64,000 nucleotides of DNA from NCBI RefSeq assembly GCF_903469665.1, contig NZ_CAGKLC010000011.1, positions 1 through 64,000 of the forward strand, in the 5' to 3' direction. Positions 27,167 through 34,971 of this stretch are shown piece by piece (the stretch's first letter is position 1; each line of letters opens with the position of its first letter). Under the pieces are notes generated by a model that saw only the letters and a program-made list of their open reading frames with translations, made no database searches and was not told the origin of the DNA. The position numbers and the translations under genes were made by a program. The DNA is from Flavobacterium sp. UGB4466 (GTDB lineage: Bacteria > Bacteroidota > Bacteroidia > Flavobacteriales > Flavobacteriaceae).

Positions 27167-27432
27167 TATTGCTCTGAAAGAGCTTAACCAATAGAATGGT
27201 GCGCAGCACTATGAGTAATGATAGCGAATATCGGTTACGCCCTGAAAGGGCAGAAGCTTACACGTAAAAAGTTGATTTTATTCTATTTTGAATTATATTT
27301 TATAAAAGAGCGGTTTGGTCTTTATTGAAAATTGTAAGGTATAAGTTTGCTTTTGCCCTTTCAGGGCAATTCTACACCTTAGTCTAATTCATAGTGCTGC
27401 GCACGATGTTGTTGCTTTTCAGGCTTTCAGCC
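27167..27432. repeat. Nested palindromic repeat element with long inverted arms
   Basis: GTGCGCAGCACTATGA (27199-27214) has a perfect 16-bp inverted partner at 27389-27404. Between and around them are small hairpins with the same CTGAAAG core: GCTCTGAAAGAGC near 27170, GCCCTGAAAGGGC near 27239, its inverse GCCCTTTCAGGGC near 27355, and a degenerate copy near 27416. No open frame lies inside. It looks like a non-autonomous (MITE- or REP-like) element; the rest of the 27112-27526 gap holds nothing else. Confidence 0.72.
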
Positions 27433-27526
27433 TTTTTCTTCCCGACTTTTGTTCTTGATCCTTTTTTTACGCAGATTGCTTCGCCAATTCGCTTTCGCTC
27501 GGGTTAGCTGATTGTGCTGATTTTTT

Positions 27527-28639
27527 TTATGCTCTGCTTTTTTTAGATTTTTTATTTCTTCCGTACCAAATGATAAAACCGGTTAAAGGAAGTGCGGCTG
27601 CAATTAAGCTTACGATAAAGGCCATAATTTTTCCGGGCAGGTTTAAGATTTGTCCGGTATGGATGCCATAATTCATTTCGACAACCTGTAAACCCAGCGT
27701 TTTCTTTTGGAACGGTTCGCTTTGAATCAGTTTTCCAGTGTGAGGATGAAAATAATAGTTGCTTTGATGGTCGTATCGTAAAGCATGCGGATAAGCTCCT
27801 GTTTCGATGATATTACCTTTTTGCTGTGGAAAGGTAACAAAATACATTTCGGCATCGGGTTGAAGTTTTGCGGTTGTTGTAAAAGCGCGATCGACAGCAG
27901 TAACGGAGTTGCTGTTGAATTTTGTCGTATCGATGACAGGTACTTTTATTTCCAGCGTTTTATCTCCCCCAAAATTGAACGTACTATAGATTCCGTCACC
28001 TACCCACTCGTAGGTGAAAGTTAAACCGGTTATGGCAATAATTACGGCAAGAATCGAAATATAAAATCCGGAAGTATTGTGCCAGTCATAATTGACACGT
28101 CTCCATTTAGCGGACCATTTTACAGTAAAGCTTCGTTTGAGATCGCTTTTTCGTTTGGGCCACCATTGAATGAGTCCTGAAATTACTAATAAAATGAAGA
28201 TGATGGTTGCGCTTCCAATGATATGTTTTCCTATATAATCCGGTAAGAGTAAATACAAATGAATGCGTTCGACAATAATAAAAAAGTCGGTATCGGGATC
28301 TTCGGTTTTCAGGTATTTTCCTGTGTAGGGATTGAAGTAGAGGTATCGATTTTCGCTATCAGCATAGGTGTAAACAATTGCAGAACGGTTTTTTCCGTAA
28401 TACGAAACCATACTTGAGTTGTAATTTGGTAGAATCTCTTTGGCTTTTTCCTTCAATACAGAAGGTAGAACAAAAGGTTTGCTCTGAGGTTCAACGATTC
28501 GCCATTCTTTACGGGTGATGTCTTTTATTTCATCATGGAAACAAAAAATACAACCGGTAATACTGATAATAAAAACAATAAGCCCGGAAATTAATCCGAG
28601 CCATTTGTGCAGAAATCGTATTTGTGTTTTGAATCCCAT
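27527..28639 (-). CDS. PepSY-associated TM-helix protein (iron-uptake operon)
   Basis: A 370-residue inner-membrane protein with four main transmembrane helices and periplasmic PepSY-like segments. It begins MGFKTQIRFLHKWLGLISGLIVFIISITGC, the N-terminal hallmark HKWLGL...G of the PiuB/PepSY-TM family, and ends with a conserved IHTGQILNLPGKIMAFIVSLIAAALPLTGFIIWYG-type helix (quoted in part: GFIIWYGR). Such proteins are found beside TonB-dependent siderophore receptors and are thought to reduce or move ferric siderophores at the inner membrane. I take ATG 28639 over 28675. Last gene of the operon that starts at 30912. Confidence 0.85.
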   Translation of the reverse strand: MGFKTQIRFLHKWLGLISGLIVFIISITGCIFCFHDEIKDITRKEWRIVEPQSKPFVLPSVLKEKAKEILPNYNSSMVSYYGKNRSAIVYTYADSENRYLYFNPYTGKYLKTEDPDTDFFIIVERIHLYLLLPDYIGKHIIGSATIIFILLVISGLIQWWPKRKSDLKRSFTVKWSAKWRRVNYDWHNTSGFYISILAVIIAITGLTFTYEWVGDGIYSTFNFGGDKTLEIKVPVIDTTKFNSNSVTAVDRAFTTTAKLQPDAEMYFVTFPQQKGNIIETGAYPHALRYDHQSNYYFHPHTGKLIQSEPFQKKTLGLQVVEMNYGIHTGQILNLPGKIMAFIVSLIAAALPLTGFIIWYGRNKKSKKSRA

Positions 28640-28695
28640 TTTATTGTAAAAACGCAAAATTATACGCAAAATCAATGGGGAGCAAGTAATTTTAT

Positions 28696-30255
28696 TTATT
28701 TTTTAGAAACGGCTTCGTTTTTAGGTTGTAATGAACAGGCGACATAAAGAGTTATGGAAGCCAGGAATATCCAAAAAATATCCACAAAGAAGACTTGAGT
28801 TTTATTTTGCATGAAAGAGGTCCAAAACCAATTTCCGGAGACAATTCCGTTTGTAATTGGAATTAAAAAACCTAATATACTTCCTGAAATTAAGCAGTAT
28901 TTGTTGGTAAAAGCGTCATTTTTTTTAAGGATGAAAAACACGGTAAGAATAAGCCATCCTATAAAGTAAACCATGTATAACTGATCCTGAGTGAGAGGGT
29001 GGAATATTTTGGCCGCAATAAAAGCAAAGGCCGTGATCGGGTACATGCTCAGGCATATGGCTAGGTAGATTCTAACAACTCCGGCATTAAAACGTCTTTT
29101 CTTTTCGGGTAAGTTGTTTTTTTGTCTGGCGACTAACCAAATCATAACGCCCGAAATGATGACAAAACAGGTAATTATACCTAGAACGAAACTTACAATT
29201 TTGAGAGCATAACCTCCATAATCACCAAAATGTATGCGATACAGAACGTTTTTTACCACGTCGAGATAGTTGTTTTGAGTAATCGGATTTTTTCGGGCCA
29301 TTTCTTTTCCGTCCGCAATTCGATAGACAATCTTCCCAATTCCGGTGAATTTTTTATGACTTAACATTTGGCCTTCGACTAAAACGTGCATGTTGGCATC
29401 TCCATAATTCTGAATGAAAACACGAGTGATTTCAAAATCTTTCCAGCTGTTTTTTGTTTGAGCAACAAGCTGATCGATATTAAATGGTGCTGCTAATTTC
29501 TTATTGTCGAATTTGTATTCAGGATCCTTATATTCCAGTTCTTTGTATAATTTGTCCTGATCGCCTTTGTATAAAGCCATTACTGCCGGAGCCACAATTA
29601 AGAGTTTAATCATGAAAAAAGTTCCGGTTACAGCATATACAAATTGAAAAGGCAATCCAATCATTCCTAAGGCGGTGTGAGCATCTGTCCATAAGGTTTT
29701 TAGTTTTTCTTTTGGACGGAAGATGTAGAAGTTGGAAACGATTTTTTTCCAATGCAGTAAAAGCCCGGTTACGATGGCAAATAAAAAAAACAAGGCGGTG
29801 AAACCCGAAAGGTAATAACCGGCAGGATAAGGAATTTGTGCCAGGAAATGCAAGCGGTATAAAAATTCTCCTAAAGAATAAGAATCTTCGTAAGTAAAGG
29901 TTTTGAAGGTTTTGGTGTCAAGGTAGAAAAACGATCCTTCTTGTTGTTTTTTAGGGGCCAGGGTATCTTTTGTACCCTCCATATAAACAGCTACTCTTCG
30001 TTCCGTACTTGGTTTCGAAATGGTAATGTTTCTTCCGTGTAAGACGTATTCTTTGTCCAGTTTTTGTAAAGCTGAAGTATAGTCGAGCTGGATTTCTTTG
30101 GTTAAGGCAGTAGATTCATTTCTTTCCCAATTGATAATTTCATCTCTGAAGAAAGAAAAGGATCCTGCGAAAAAAATCACAAAAAGTACTACGCTAATCA
30201 CAATTCCGCTAACGGTATGAGTATGAAAATAGATGTTGTAATTACGATTGTTCAT
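28696..30255 (-). CDS. PepSY-associated TM-helix protein, larger paralogue
   Basis: A 519-residue inner-membrane protein of the same broad family as its downstream neighbour. N-terminal YFHTHTVSGIVISVVLFVIFF resembles the HxxxG start helix; further helices occur near 135-165, 200-235 and 355-385, and a hydrophobic tail of four to five extra helices follows residue 400. Large loops carry PepSY-like sequence. Starts 3 bases after the 100-residue membrane protein, so co-translated. Probable role in ferric-siderophore handling, inferred from the neighbouring TonB receptor. Confidence 0.8.
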   Translation of the reverse strand: MNNRNYNIYFHTHTVSGIVISVVLFVIFFAGSFSFFRDEIINWERNESTALTKEIQLDYTSALQKLDKEYVLHGRNITISKPSTERRVAVYMEGTKDTLAPKKQQEGSFFYLDTKTFKTFTYEDSYSLGEFLYRLHFLAQIPYPAGYYLSGFTALFFLFAIVTGLLLHWKKIVSNFYIFRPKEKLKTLWTDAHTALGMIGLPFQFVYAVTGTFFMIKLLIVAPAVMALYKGDQDKLYKELEYKDPEYKFDNKKLAAPFNIDQLVAQTKNSWKDFEITRVFIQNYGDANMHVLVEGQMLSHKKFTGIGKIVYRIADGKEMARKNPITQNNYLDVVKNVLYRIHFGDYGGYALKIVSFVLGIITCFVIISGVMIWLVARQKNNLPEKKRRFNAGVVRIYLAICLSMYPITAFAFIAAKIFHPLTQDQLYMVYFIGWLILTVFFILKKNDAFTNKYCLISGSILGFLIPITNGIVSGNWFWTSFMQNKTQVFFVDIFWIFLASITLYVACSLQPKNEAVSKK

Positions 30256-30258
30256 GGA

Positions 30259-30561
30259 TTATTTTGCTATTGGATTGTAGGTTTGACCCAGGTATATTAA
30301 AAGAGAGAAAATTAAAGTAATAAGGATGTAGATGCCCCATATTTTCCATCCGCTTTTGGCCAGAAAGGCAACGACCATCAGGGCTACCCAGAGGATGAAT
30401 CCGCTAAAAGCCATGGTCATCAGTATATCGGCACGACTGAACCAGGCTGCTAAAGCCAAATGAAAGGTGACTGAAACAAAATAGCCGCCTAATATAGCAG
30501 CTGTAATTTTGGCAAATCTTTGCCATTTGGATTGGGTTAAATATTTTGGATTGGCCGGCAT
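30259..30561 (-). CDS. Small three-helix membrane protein, DUF3649-like
   Basis: A 100-residue protein with three hydrophobic helices (about 19-39, 47-66 and 70-92). The context (TonB receptor, this protein, PepSY proteins and another small membrane protein) matches the siderophore operons of proteobacteria in which DUF3649 and DUF3325 genes surround a PepSY gene. The family assignment rests on context and helix pattern more than on residue identity. It is probably an accessory to inner-membrane siderophore processing. Confidence 0.6.
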   Translation of the reverse strand: MPANPKYLTQSKWQRFAKITAAILGGYFVSVTFHLALAAWFSRADILMTMAFSGFILWVALMVVAFLAKSGWKIWGIYILITLIFSLLIYLGQTYNPIAK

Positions 30562-30579
30562 ATTTTAAGTAGAAATGAA

Positions 30580-30912
30580 TTAGTAGTAGTAAAATTCCAG
30601 TAGCGCTGCAAGTATAAAAAAAACAAGAATAGCATAGCGGCTTATTTTTTTTAGAGGAGCCAGAATGATGATCAGACTTCCAATGGTCATGAGCTGAATA
30701 AAGAACATTAGGGTTCCGCAGCACAAGGACTGTGTAAGCAGCCAGAGCACATAAGCCAGTAAAAGAAGTCCCAGGCCTAAAAACTTAGTTGGTTTAGGAT
30801 TGCTTTTCATCCATTTTTCGAAACCTAAATCATGCGATAATGTGGCTCTTTTCGAGGTGTAGTACAGCGTGTAAAAAGCTAAAAAAACAATAAGACTTGC
30901 AATTGTGATCAT
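30580..30912 (-). CDS. Small membrane protein, DUF3325-like, first gene of iron operon
   Basis: A 110-residue protein with three to four helices. It opens MITIASLIVFLAFYTLYYTSKRA, then RATLSHDLGFEKWMKSNP and a helix followed by a CCG turn. The pattern of a first helix, a short polar loop with K/R and P, then two helices resembles DUF3325 proteins of siderophore loci. The genes to 27527 follow at short gaps (18, 3 and 56 bases), so one transcript is likely. Confidence 0.6.
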   Translation of the reverse strand: MITIASLIVFLAFYTLYYTSKRATLSHDLGFEKWMKSNPKPTKFLGLGLLLLAYVLWLLTQSLCCGTLMFFIQLMTIGSLIIILAPLKKISRYAILVFFILAALLEFYYY

Positions 30913-30926
30913 GATTGACGAAATTT

Positions 30927-30961
30927 AAAAAACACCTTTCCCGTAAAGAAAGGTGTTTTTT
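30927..30961. terminator. Terminator between TonB receptor and iron operon
   Basis: AAAAAACACCTTTC (30927-30940) pairs with GAAAGGTGTTTTTT (30948-30961). It ends the receptor transcript (minus strand), partly insulating or attenuating the downstream membrane-protein genes. Confidence 0.85.
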
Positions 30962-30970
30962 TGATTTTTA

Positions 30971-33436
30971 TTAGAATTTATAAGCGAAACTTGCCGCTAC
31001 ACTTCTCATATTTCTGGGATGAATCGTAGACCATCCATCATAAGTATCTGCATTTGCAATGTTATCCATCTTTAAGGTTAAAGTGAATTTCTCTGCAGCA
31101 TAGAAAATAGAAGAGTTTAATACGGTATATTCAGGAATCGTAAACGCTCCGGTCGTTTTTCTGTTCATGATTTTGTTATCACCCACATAATTTCCTCCAA
31201 AACCTAATCCGAAACCTTGTAGCGGTCCTTCCAAAAATTTGTAGCTGGCCCAAAGATTCGCTAAATTTCTTGCTCCTGCGCTTTCCGGTCTGAAGTTTAC
31301 AAATTCAGGATCACCTGCCGTAAGTACTGCATCATTATAGCTGTATCCAAATACAATATTTAAACCGGCAACAGGGTTAGAAACGATTTCAGCTTCGAAA
31401 CCTTTGTTTCTCTGGCCTCCATTTTGGTAAGAAGTAGAGTTTGTAGCATCGGTTCTGATGCTGTAAACCTGATCGGTAACTTTGATATCATAGTAACTGA
31501 AAGTGGCGTAAAGTTTGTCTTTGAAAAGATTCAGTTTGGTACCAACTTCAAATTGATTAGCATGTTCCGGGTTGTAAATTCTTGGAGTTCCCACACCTGC
31601 AATCAGGTCTTCTCCGGGAGCAACGTTTGAAAATCCATCCATATAATTGGCAAAAACAGAAACTTTATCCAAAATCGGCTGATACACTAATCCGAATTTA
31701 GGAGAAAAAGCAGTTTGATTGTATCCTCCGTTGTCGGCGTTCATAAAACGGTCTACACGTACACTTGCCATGGCTGACAATGCAGGGGTAAAATTGATGA
31801 CATCCGAAACATAAACACTGTATACTTCCTGTTTTGTTTTGTTGTTGTTTGTTTTTGCTTTTGCTAAAAGAGCATCAGTTCCGGCTTTGGATAAATTTCC
31901 GTTATCACCGGTTGTAATGTATTTTGCAGGATCGGTAATTTTGAAGACCTCTTCGTTAACCCTTTTCAAACTGGCATTACCAATGTATACATCTCCATTT
32001 GCAACATATCCGGTACTGTTGTTTATCAATGAGGTGTTGAAGTAGTCAAAACCTGCAACAATTCTGTTTCTTAAGGTTCCTATTTTAAAATCGCCTATGA
32101 AATTCTGTTGAATATCAGTAGTTAAAGTTGTCGAATTTTGATAGTTTAAAGAACGACCCAATACTATTCCTTCGGAAATAGTGGGTATTGATTTCGTTTT
32201 TTCGTACAGATAGGTGTAGTAGCCTTCAGACTTTGTTGATCCTCTGGAAACCACTGTTTGAGAAGTCCATTCGTTATTAAACTTGTAAATCATCTGTCCT
32301 TGCAGATTGTATGAAGGTGTTTCTATAGTAAGCTGGTTACTGGTATAAGAACGTTTGTTGTCATAGCCCAGTTCTTTCATATTGTGAACTCTTAAAGCAG
32401 TACCTCTGTCTAAAAACAACATGGTTGGATTGGTCGCTTTATTGTTCATGAATTCAGTATTAACAAAGAATGAAAGTTTATCGTTTACTTCGTAAGACAG
32501 AGAAGGGGCAAAAAAGAATGATTTTTTAAATCCTGCATCCTGAAAACTATTTTCAGTGTGATAAGCAGAATTGATGCGCAGGTTTATTTTGTGCTCGTCG
32601 TCTAATGGGGTGTTAACGTCGGCAGTAACTCTGTTTAATCCGTAACTTGCAGTAGTGTAGCTTATTTCTCCTCCGAAATGATCGTAAGGTCTTTTGGTTG
32701 TAATATTGATTAATCCTCCGTAGGAAATAAGGCTGCTTCCAAACAAGGTTCCTGATGGTCCTTTGATTACTTCGATTCTGTCGATATTGGCAGGATCAAG
32801 ACTTCCGTTTGTTAGTCCCGGCAATCCGTTAATCATAGTAGGCTGAACAGCAAAACCTCTTAGAGAAAAGTAGCCTGCACCATCATTTCCACGTCCTGTA
32901 GAAGCCCAAAGGGTGGTTAATCCCGGAGCGTTTTTAAGAGCGTCTTCGATATTGGTTACGACTTGTTCTTTTAACAATTCGCCTGTAATAGTAGAATAAA
33001 CTTGCGGGTTTTCAAGATTTTTAAGAGGTAATCTTGATACTTGCTGGTTTTCTTTGCGGGCTAATGGATTCTTTTTTCCGTGACCGTTGATTACAATTTC
33101 GTCCAGTTGTTCAGAATTGGAACTGATCGTGAAATCTTCAATTATTTCGTCTCCGCCATTAAGAGAGACACTTTTTTCTTTTGAAGAATGCCCAACCGCA
33201 GAAACTTTAATCACATAGCTTCCCGGTTTGATGTTTTTAATTTCGTAAAAACCTCTGCTGTCTGTATTGGTTCCTATTTTGGTCCCTTTTAAGATAATGG
33301 TCACATTATCTGCGGCCTGATTGTTACTAAGGCTAATTTGTCCTTTTATGCTTGCTCTTTGCTGTGCCCAAATGGTTGGAGTTGCAAGCAGTGCAAAGAG
33401 AAAAGCCAAAAATGTTGTTGTGTATTTGGTTTTCAT
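30971..33436 (-). CDS. TonB-dependent siderophore receptor
   Basis: An 821-residue outer-membrane receptor. Signal peptide 1-24 (ending IWAQ); a carboxypeptidase-regulatory-like beta-sandwich (about 28-115) typical of Bacteroidota; a TonB box-like segment (EIVINGHGKK); plug domain with LEDALKNAPGL-type sequence and the RGF motif (SLRGFAVQPTMINGLPG), IDRIEVIKGPSGTLFGSS and GGLINITTKRP; then a 22-strand barrel ending in AASFAYKF with the terminal Phe needed for barrel assembly. These plug motifs are those of ferric-siderophore receptors (FhuA/FecA class). It is the upstream partner of the PepSY operon. Confidence 0.92.
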   Translation of the reverse strand: MKTKYTTTFLAFLFALLATPTIWAQQRASIKGQISLSNNQAADNVTIILKGTKIGTNTDSRGFYEIKNIKPGSYVIKVSAVGHSSKEKSVSLNGGDEIIEDFTISSNSEQLDEIVINGHGKKNPLARKENQQVSRLPLKNLENPQVYSTITGELLKEQVVTNIEDALKNAPGLTTLWASTGRGNDGAGYFSLRGFAVQPTMINGLPGLTNGSLDPANIDRIEVIKGPSGTLFGSSLISYGGLINITTKRPYDHFGGEISYTTASYGLNRVTADVNTPLDDEHKINLRINSAYHTENSFQDAGFKKSFFFAPSLSYEVNDKLSFFVNTEFMNNKATNPTMLFLDRGTALRVHNMKELGYDNKRSYTSNQLTIETPSYNLQGQMIYKFNNEWTSQTVVSRGSTKSEGYYTYLYEKTKSIPTISEGIVLGRSLNYQNSTTLTTDIQQNFIGDFKIGTLRNRIVAGFDYFNTSLINNSTGYVANGDVYIGNASLKRVNEEVFKITDPAKYITTGDNGNLSKAGTDALLAKAKTNNNKTKQEVYSVYVSDVINFTPALSAMASVRVDRFMNADNGGYNQTAFSPKFGLVYQPILDKVSVFANYMDGFSNVAPGEDLIAGVGTPRIYNPEHANQFEVGTKLNLFKDKLYATFSYYDIKVTDQVYSIRTDATNSTSYQNGGQRNKGFEAEIVSNPVAGLNIVFGYSYNDAVLTAGDPEFVNFRPESAGARNLANLWASYKFLEGPLQGFGLGFGGNYVGDNKIMNRKTTGAFTIPEYTVLNSSIFYAAEKFTLTLKMDNIANADTYDGWSTIHPRNMRSVAASFAYKF

Positions 33437-33438
33437 TA

Positions 33439-33518
33439 TTATTTAGAATTGATTTTAATAGTGCAAATTTAAGTGCAGAATACAAATCAAACAAACTATT
33501 CTTATTTATTCTAAATAA
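33439..33518 (-). promoter_or_regulatory. Promoter of the siderophore receptor flanked by an inverted 11-mer
   Basis: On the minus strand TTG (33494-33492), a 20-base spacer and TAAATTTG (33471-33464) form a full Bacteroidota promoter. The 11-mer ATTCTAAATAA occurs at 33508-33518, just upstream of the -33 element, and in inverted form (TTATTTAGAAT) at 33439-33449, next to the start codon. These are candidate iron-regulator half sites; Fur control is an inference from the gene's function. Confidence 0.6.
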
Positions 33519-33590
33519 ACTAATTTTTAAAAGGCAAAACTTTTTATTGTGCAATTTTTTAACATTTTAAGCGGATTTTAAGTCAATATT

Positions 33591-33626
33591 AAGAAAAAAA
33601 ACCTGCTTCAGTTAAGAAGCAGGTTT
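33591..33626 (-). terminator. Terminator of the sucAB operon
   Basis: AAAACCTGCTTC (33597-33608) pairs with GAAGCAGGTTTT (33615-33626), and on the minus strand a T-tract follows. Confidence 0.88.
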
Positions 33627-33652
33627 TGTATGATTGTTGAAAAGTATTACAA

Positions 33653-34888
33653 TTACAATTCTAAAGCGCGTTTAGCATCTCCATTCATTAATAACTCTAA
33701 TGGATTTTCTAGGGCTTCTTTTACAGCTACTAAGAAACCAACTGACTCACGTCCGTCGATGATTCTGTGGTCGTAAGAAAGTGCAACGTACATCATTGGG
33801 TGAATTTCCACTTTACCGTTTACAGCAATTGGACGCTCGATGATGTTGTGCATTCCTAAGATTCCTGACTGAGGAGGGTTGATGATTGGAGTACTCAACA
33901 TACTTCCGAAAACTCCACCGTTAGTAATAGTGAAAGTTCCTCCTGTCATGTCGTCAACGGTAATTTGACCGTCACGTGCTCTAAGCGCTAATCTTTTGAT
34001 TTCAGCCTCGATTCCACGGAAAGTTAATAATTCAGCGTTACGAACTACTGGTACCATTAATCCTTTTGGTCCTGAAACTGCGATTGAGATGTCGGCAAAA
34101 TCGTAAGCAATTTTGTAGTCACCATCCATCATAGAGTTAACATCAGGGTATAATTCTAAAGCTCTTGTAACTGCTTTTGTAAAGAATGACATGAATCCTA
34201 AACCTAAACCACCATGTTTTGCTTTGAAAGCATCTTTGTATTCGTTACGAATTTGGTTGATTGGTGTCATGTTTACTTCGTTGAAAGTAGTAAGCATAGC
34301 TGTTTCGTTTTTAGCCGAAACTAATCTCTCTGCTACTTTACGACGCAACATAGATAATTTTGTACGCTCAGTTCCACGGCTTCCTCCTGTTGGAGTTCCC
34401 ATTGAAGGTACAGCGTTTACAGCGTCATCTTTAGTGATTCTTCCACCTTTACCAGTTCCTGAAACTGAAGCCGGAGCAATGTTTTTCTCGTCTAATATTT
34501 TTCTTGCTGCCGGAGATGGAGTTCCTGCTGCGTAACTTGTTGCTGCCGGAGCCTGAACCGGAGCAGCTTTTGGTGCTTCAGCTTTTACTTCCGCTTTTGG
34601 TGCTTCTGCCTTTGGAGCTTCAGCGGCCGGCGCAGATCCTGATGGTTTAGCTGCGTCAGTATCGATTAAACAAACTACAGCACCTACCGCTACTGTATCA
34701 CCTTCTTCCGCTTTAAGCGTAATAACTCCGCTCATTTCAGCAGGAAGTTCAAGAGTAGCTTTGTCTGAATCAACTTCAGCAATAGCCTGATCTTTTTCTA
34801 CATAATCGCCGTCTTTTACTAACCAAGTTGCGATTTCAACTTCTTTTATAGATTCCCCTGGTGAAGGGACTTTCATTTCTAGAATCAT
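33653..34888 (-). CDS. sucB: Dihydrolipoyllysine succinyltransferase (2-oxoglutarate dehydrogenase E2)
   Basis: A 411-residue E2 core of the 2-oxoglutarate dehydrogenase complex of the TCA cycle. One lipoyl domain with the lipoylated lysine K43 in [12 protein letters not shown]; an Ala/Pro/Lys-rich linker (about 85-120); an E1/E3-binding domain ([14 protein letters not shown] ... [12 protein letters not shown]); and the catalytic domain ending in the acyltransferase motif [11 protein letters not shown] with H374 and D378. The SucB assignment over other E2s rests on the adjacent sucA. Confidence 0.95.
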   Translation of the reverse strand: MILEMKVPSPGESIKEVEIATWLVKDGDYVEKDQAIAEVDSDKATLELPAEMSGVITLKAEEGDTVAVGAVVCLIDTDAAKPSGSAPAAEAPKAEAPKAEVKAEAPKAAPVQAPAATSYAAGTPSPAARKILDEKNIAPASVSGTGKGGRITKDDAVNAVPSMGTPTGGSRGTERTKLSMLRRKVAERLVSAKNETAMLTTFNEVNMTPINQIRNEYKDAFKAKHGGLGLGFMSFFTKAVTRALELYPDVNSMMDGDYKIAYDFADISIAVSGPKGLMVPVVRNAELLTFRGIEAEIKRLALRARDGQITVDDMTGGTFTITNGGVFGSMLSTPIINPPQSGILGMHNIIERPIAVNGKVEIHPMMYVALSYDHRIIDGRESVGFLVAVKEALENPLELLMNGDAKRALEL

Positions 34889-34899
34889 CTTATTTCTTT

Positions 34900-34963
34900 G
34901 TTTAAAGTTTATTTTGTTTAAAGTTTCAGGTTTTGTAGGGGCCCGAAACTTTAAACTTGAAAC
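34900..34963. repeat. Heptad-periodic repeat between sucA and sucB
   Basis: TTTAAAG / TTTCAGG units on one side of a short GGGGCCC centre face GAAACTT / TTTAAAC / TTGAAAC units on the other, so the two halves are complementary and can fold as one hairpin. It lies in the 83-base gap between co-transcribed genes. Confidence 0.7.
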
Positions 34964-34971
34964 ATTGTTTT

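Noticed and set aside
33333..33554. Minus-strand frame overlapping the siderophore receptor start
   Set aside because: It overlaps the promoter and signal peptide region in another frame with no features.
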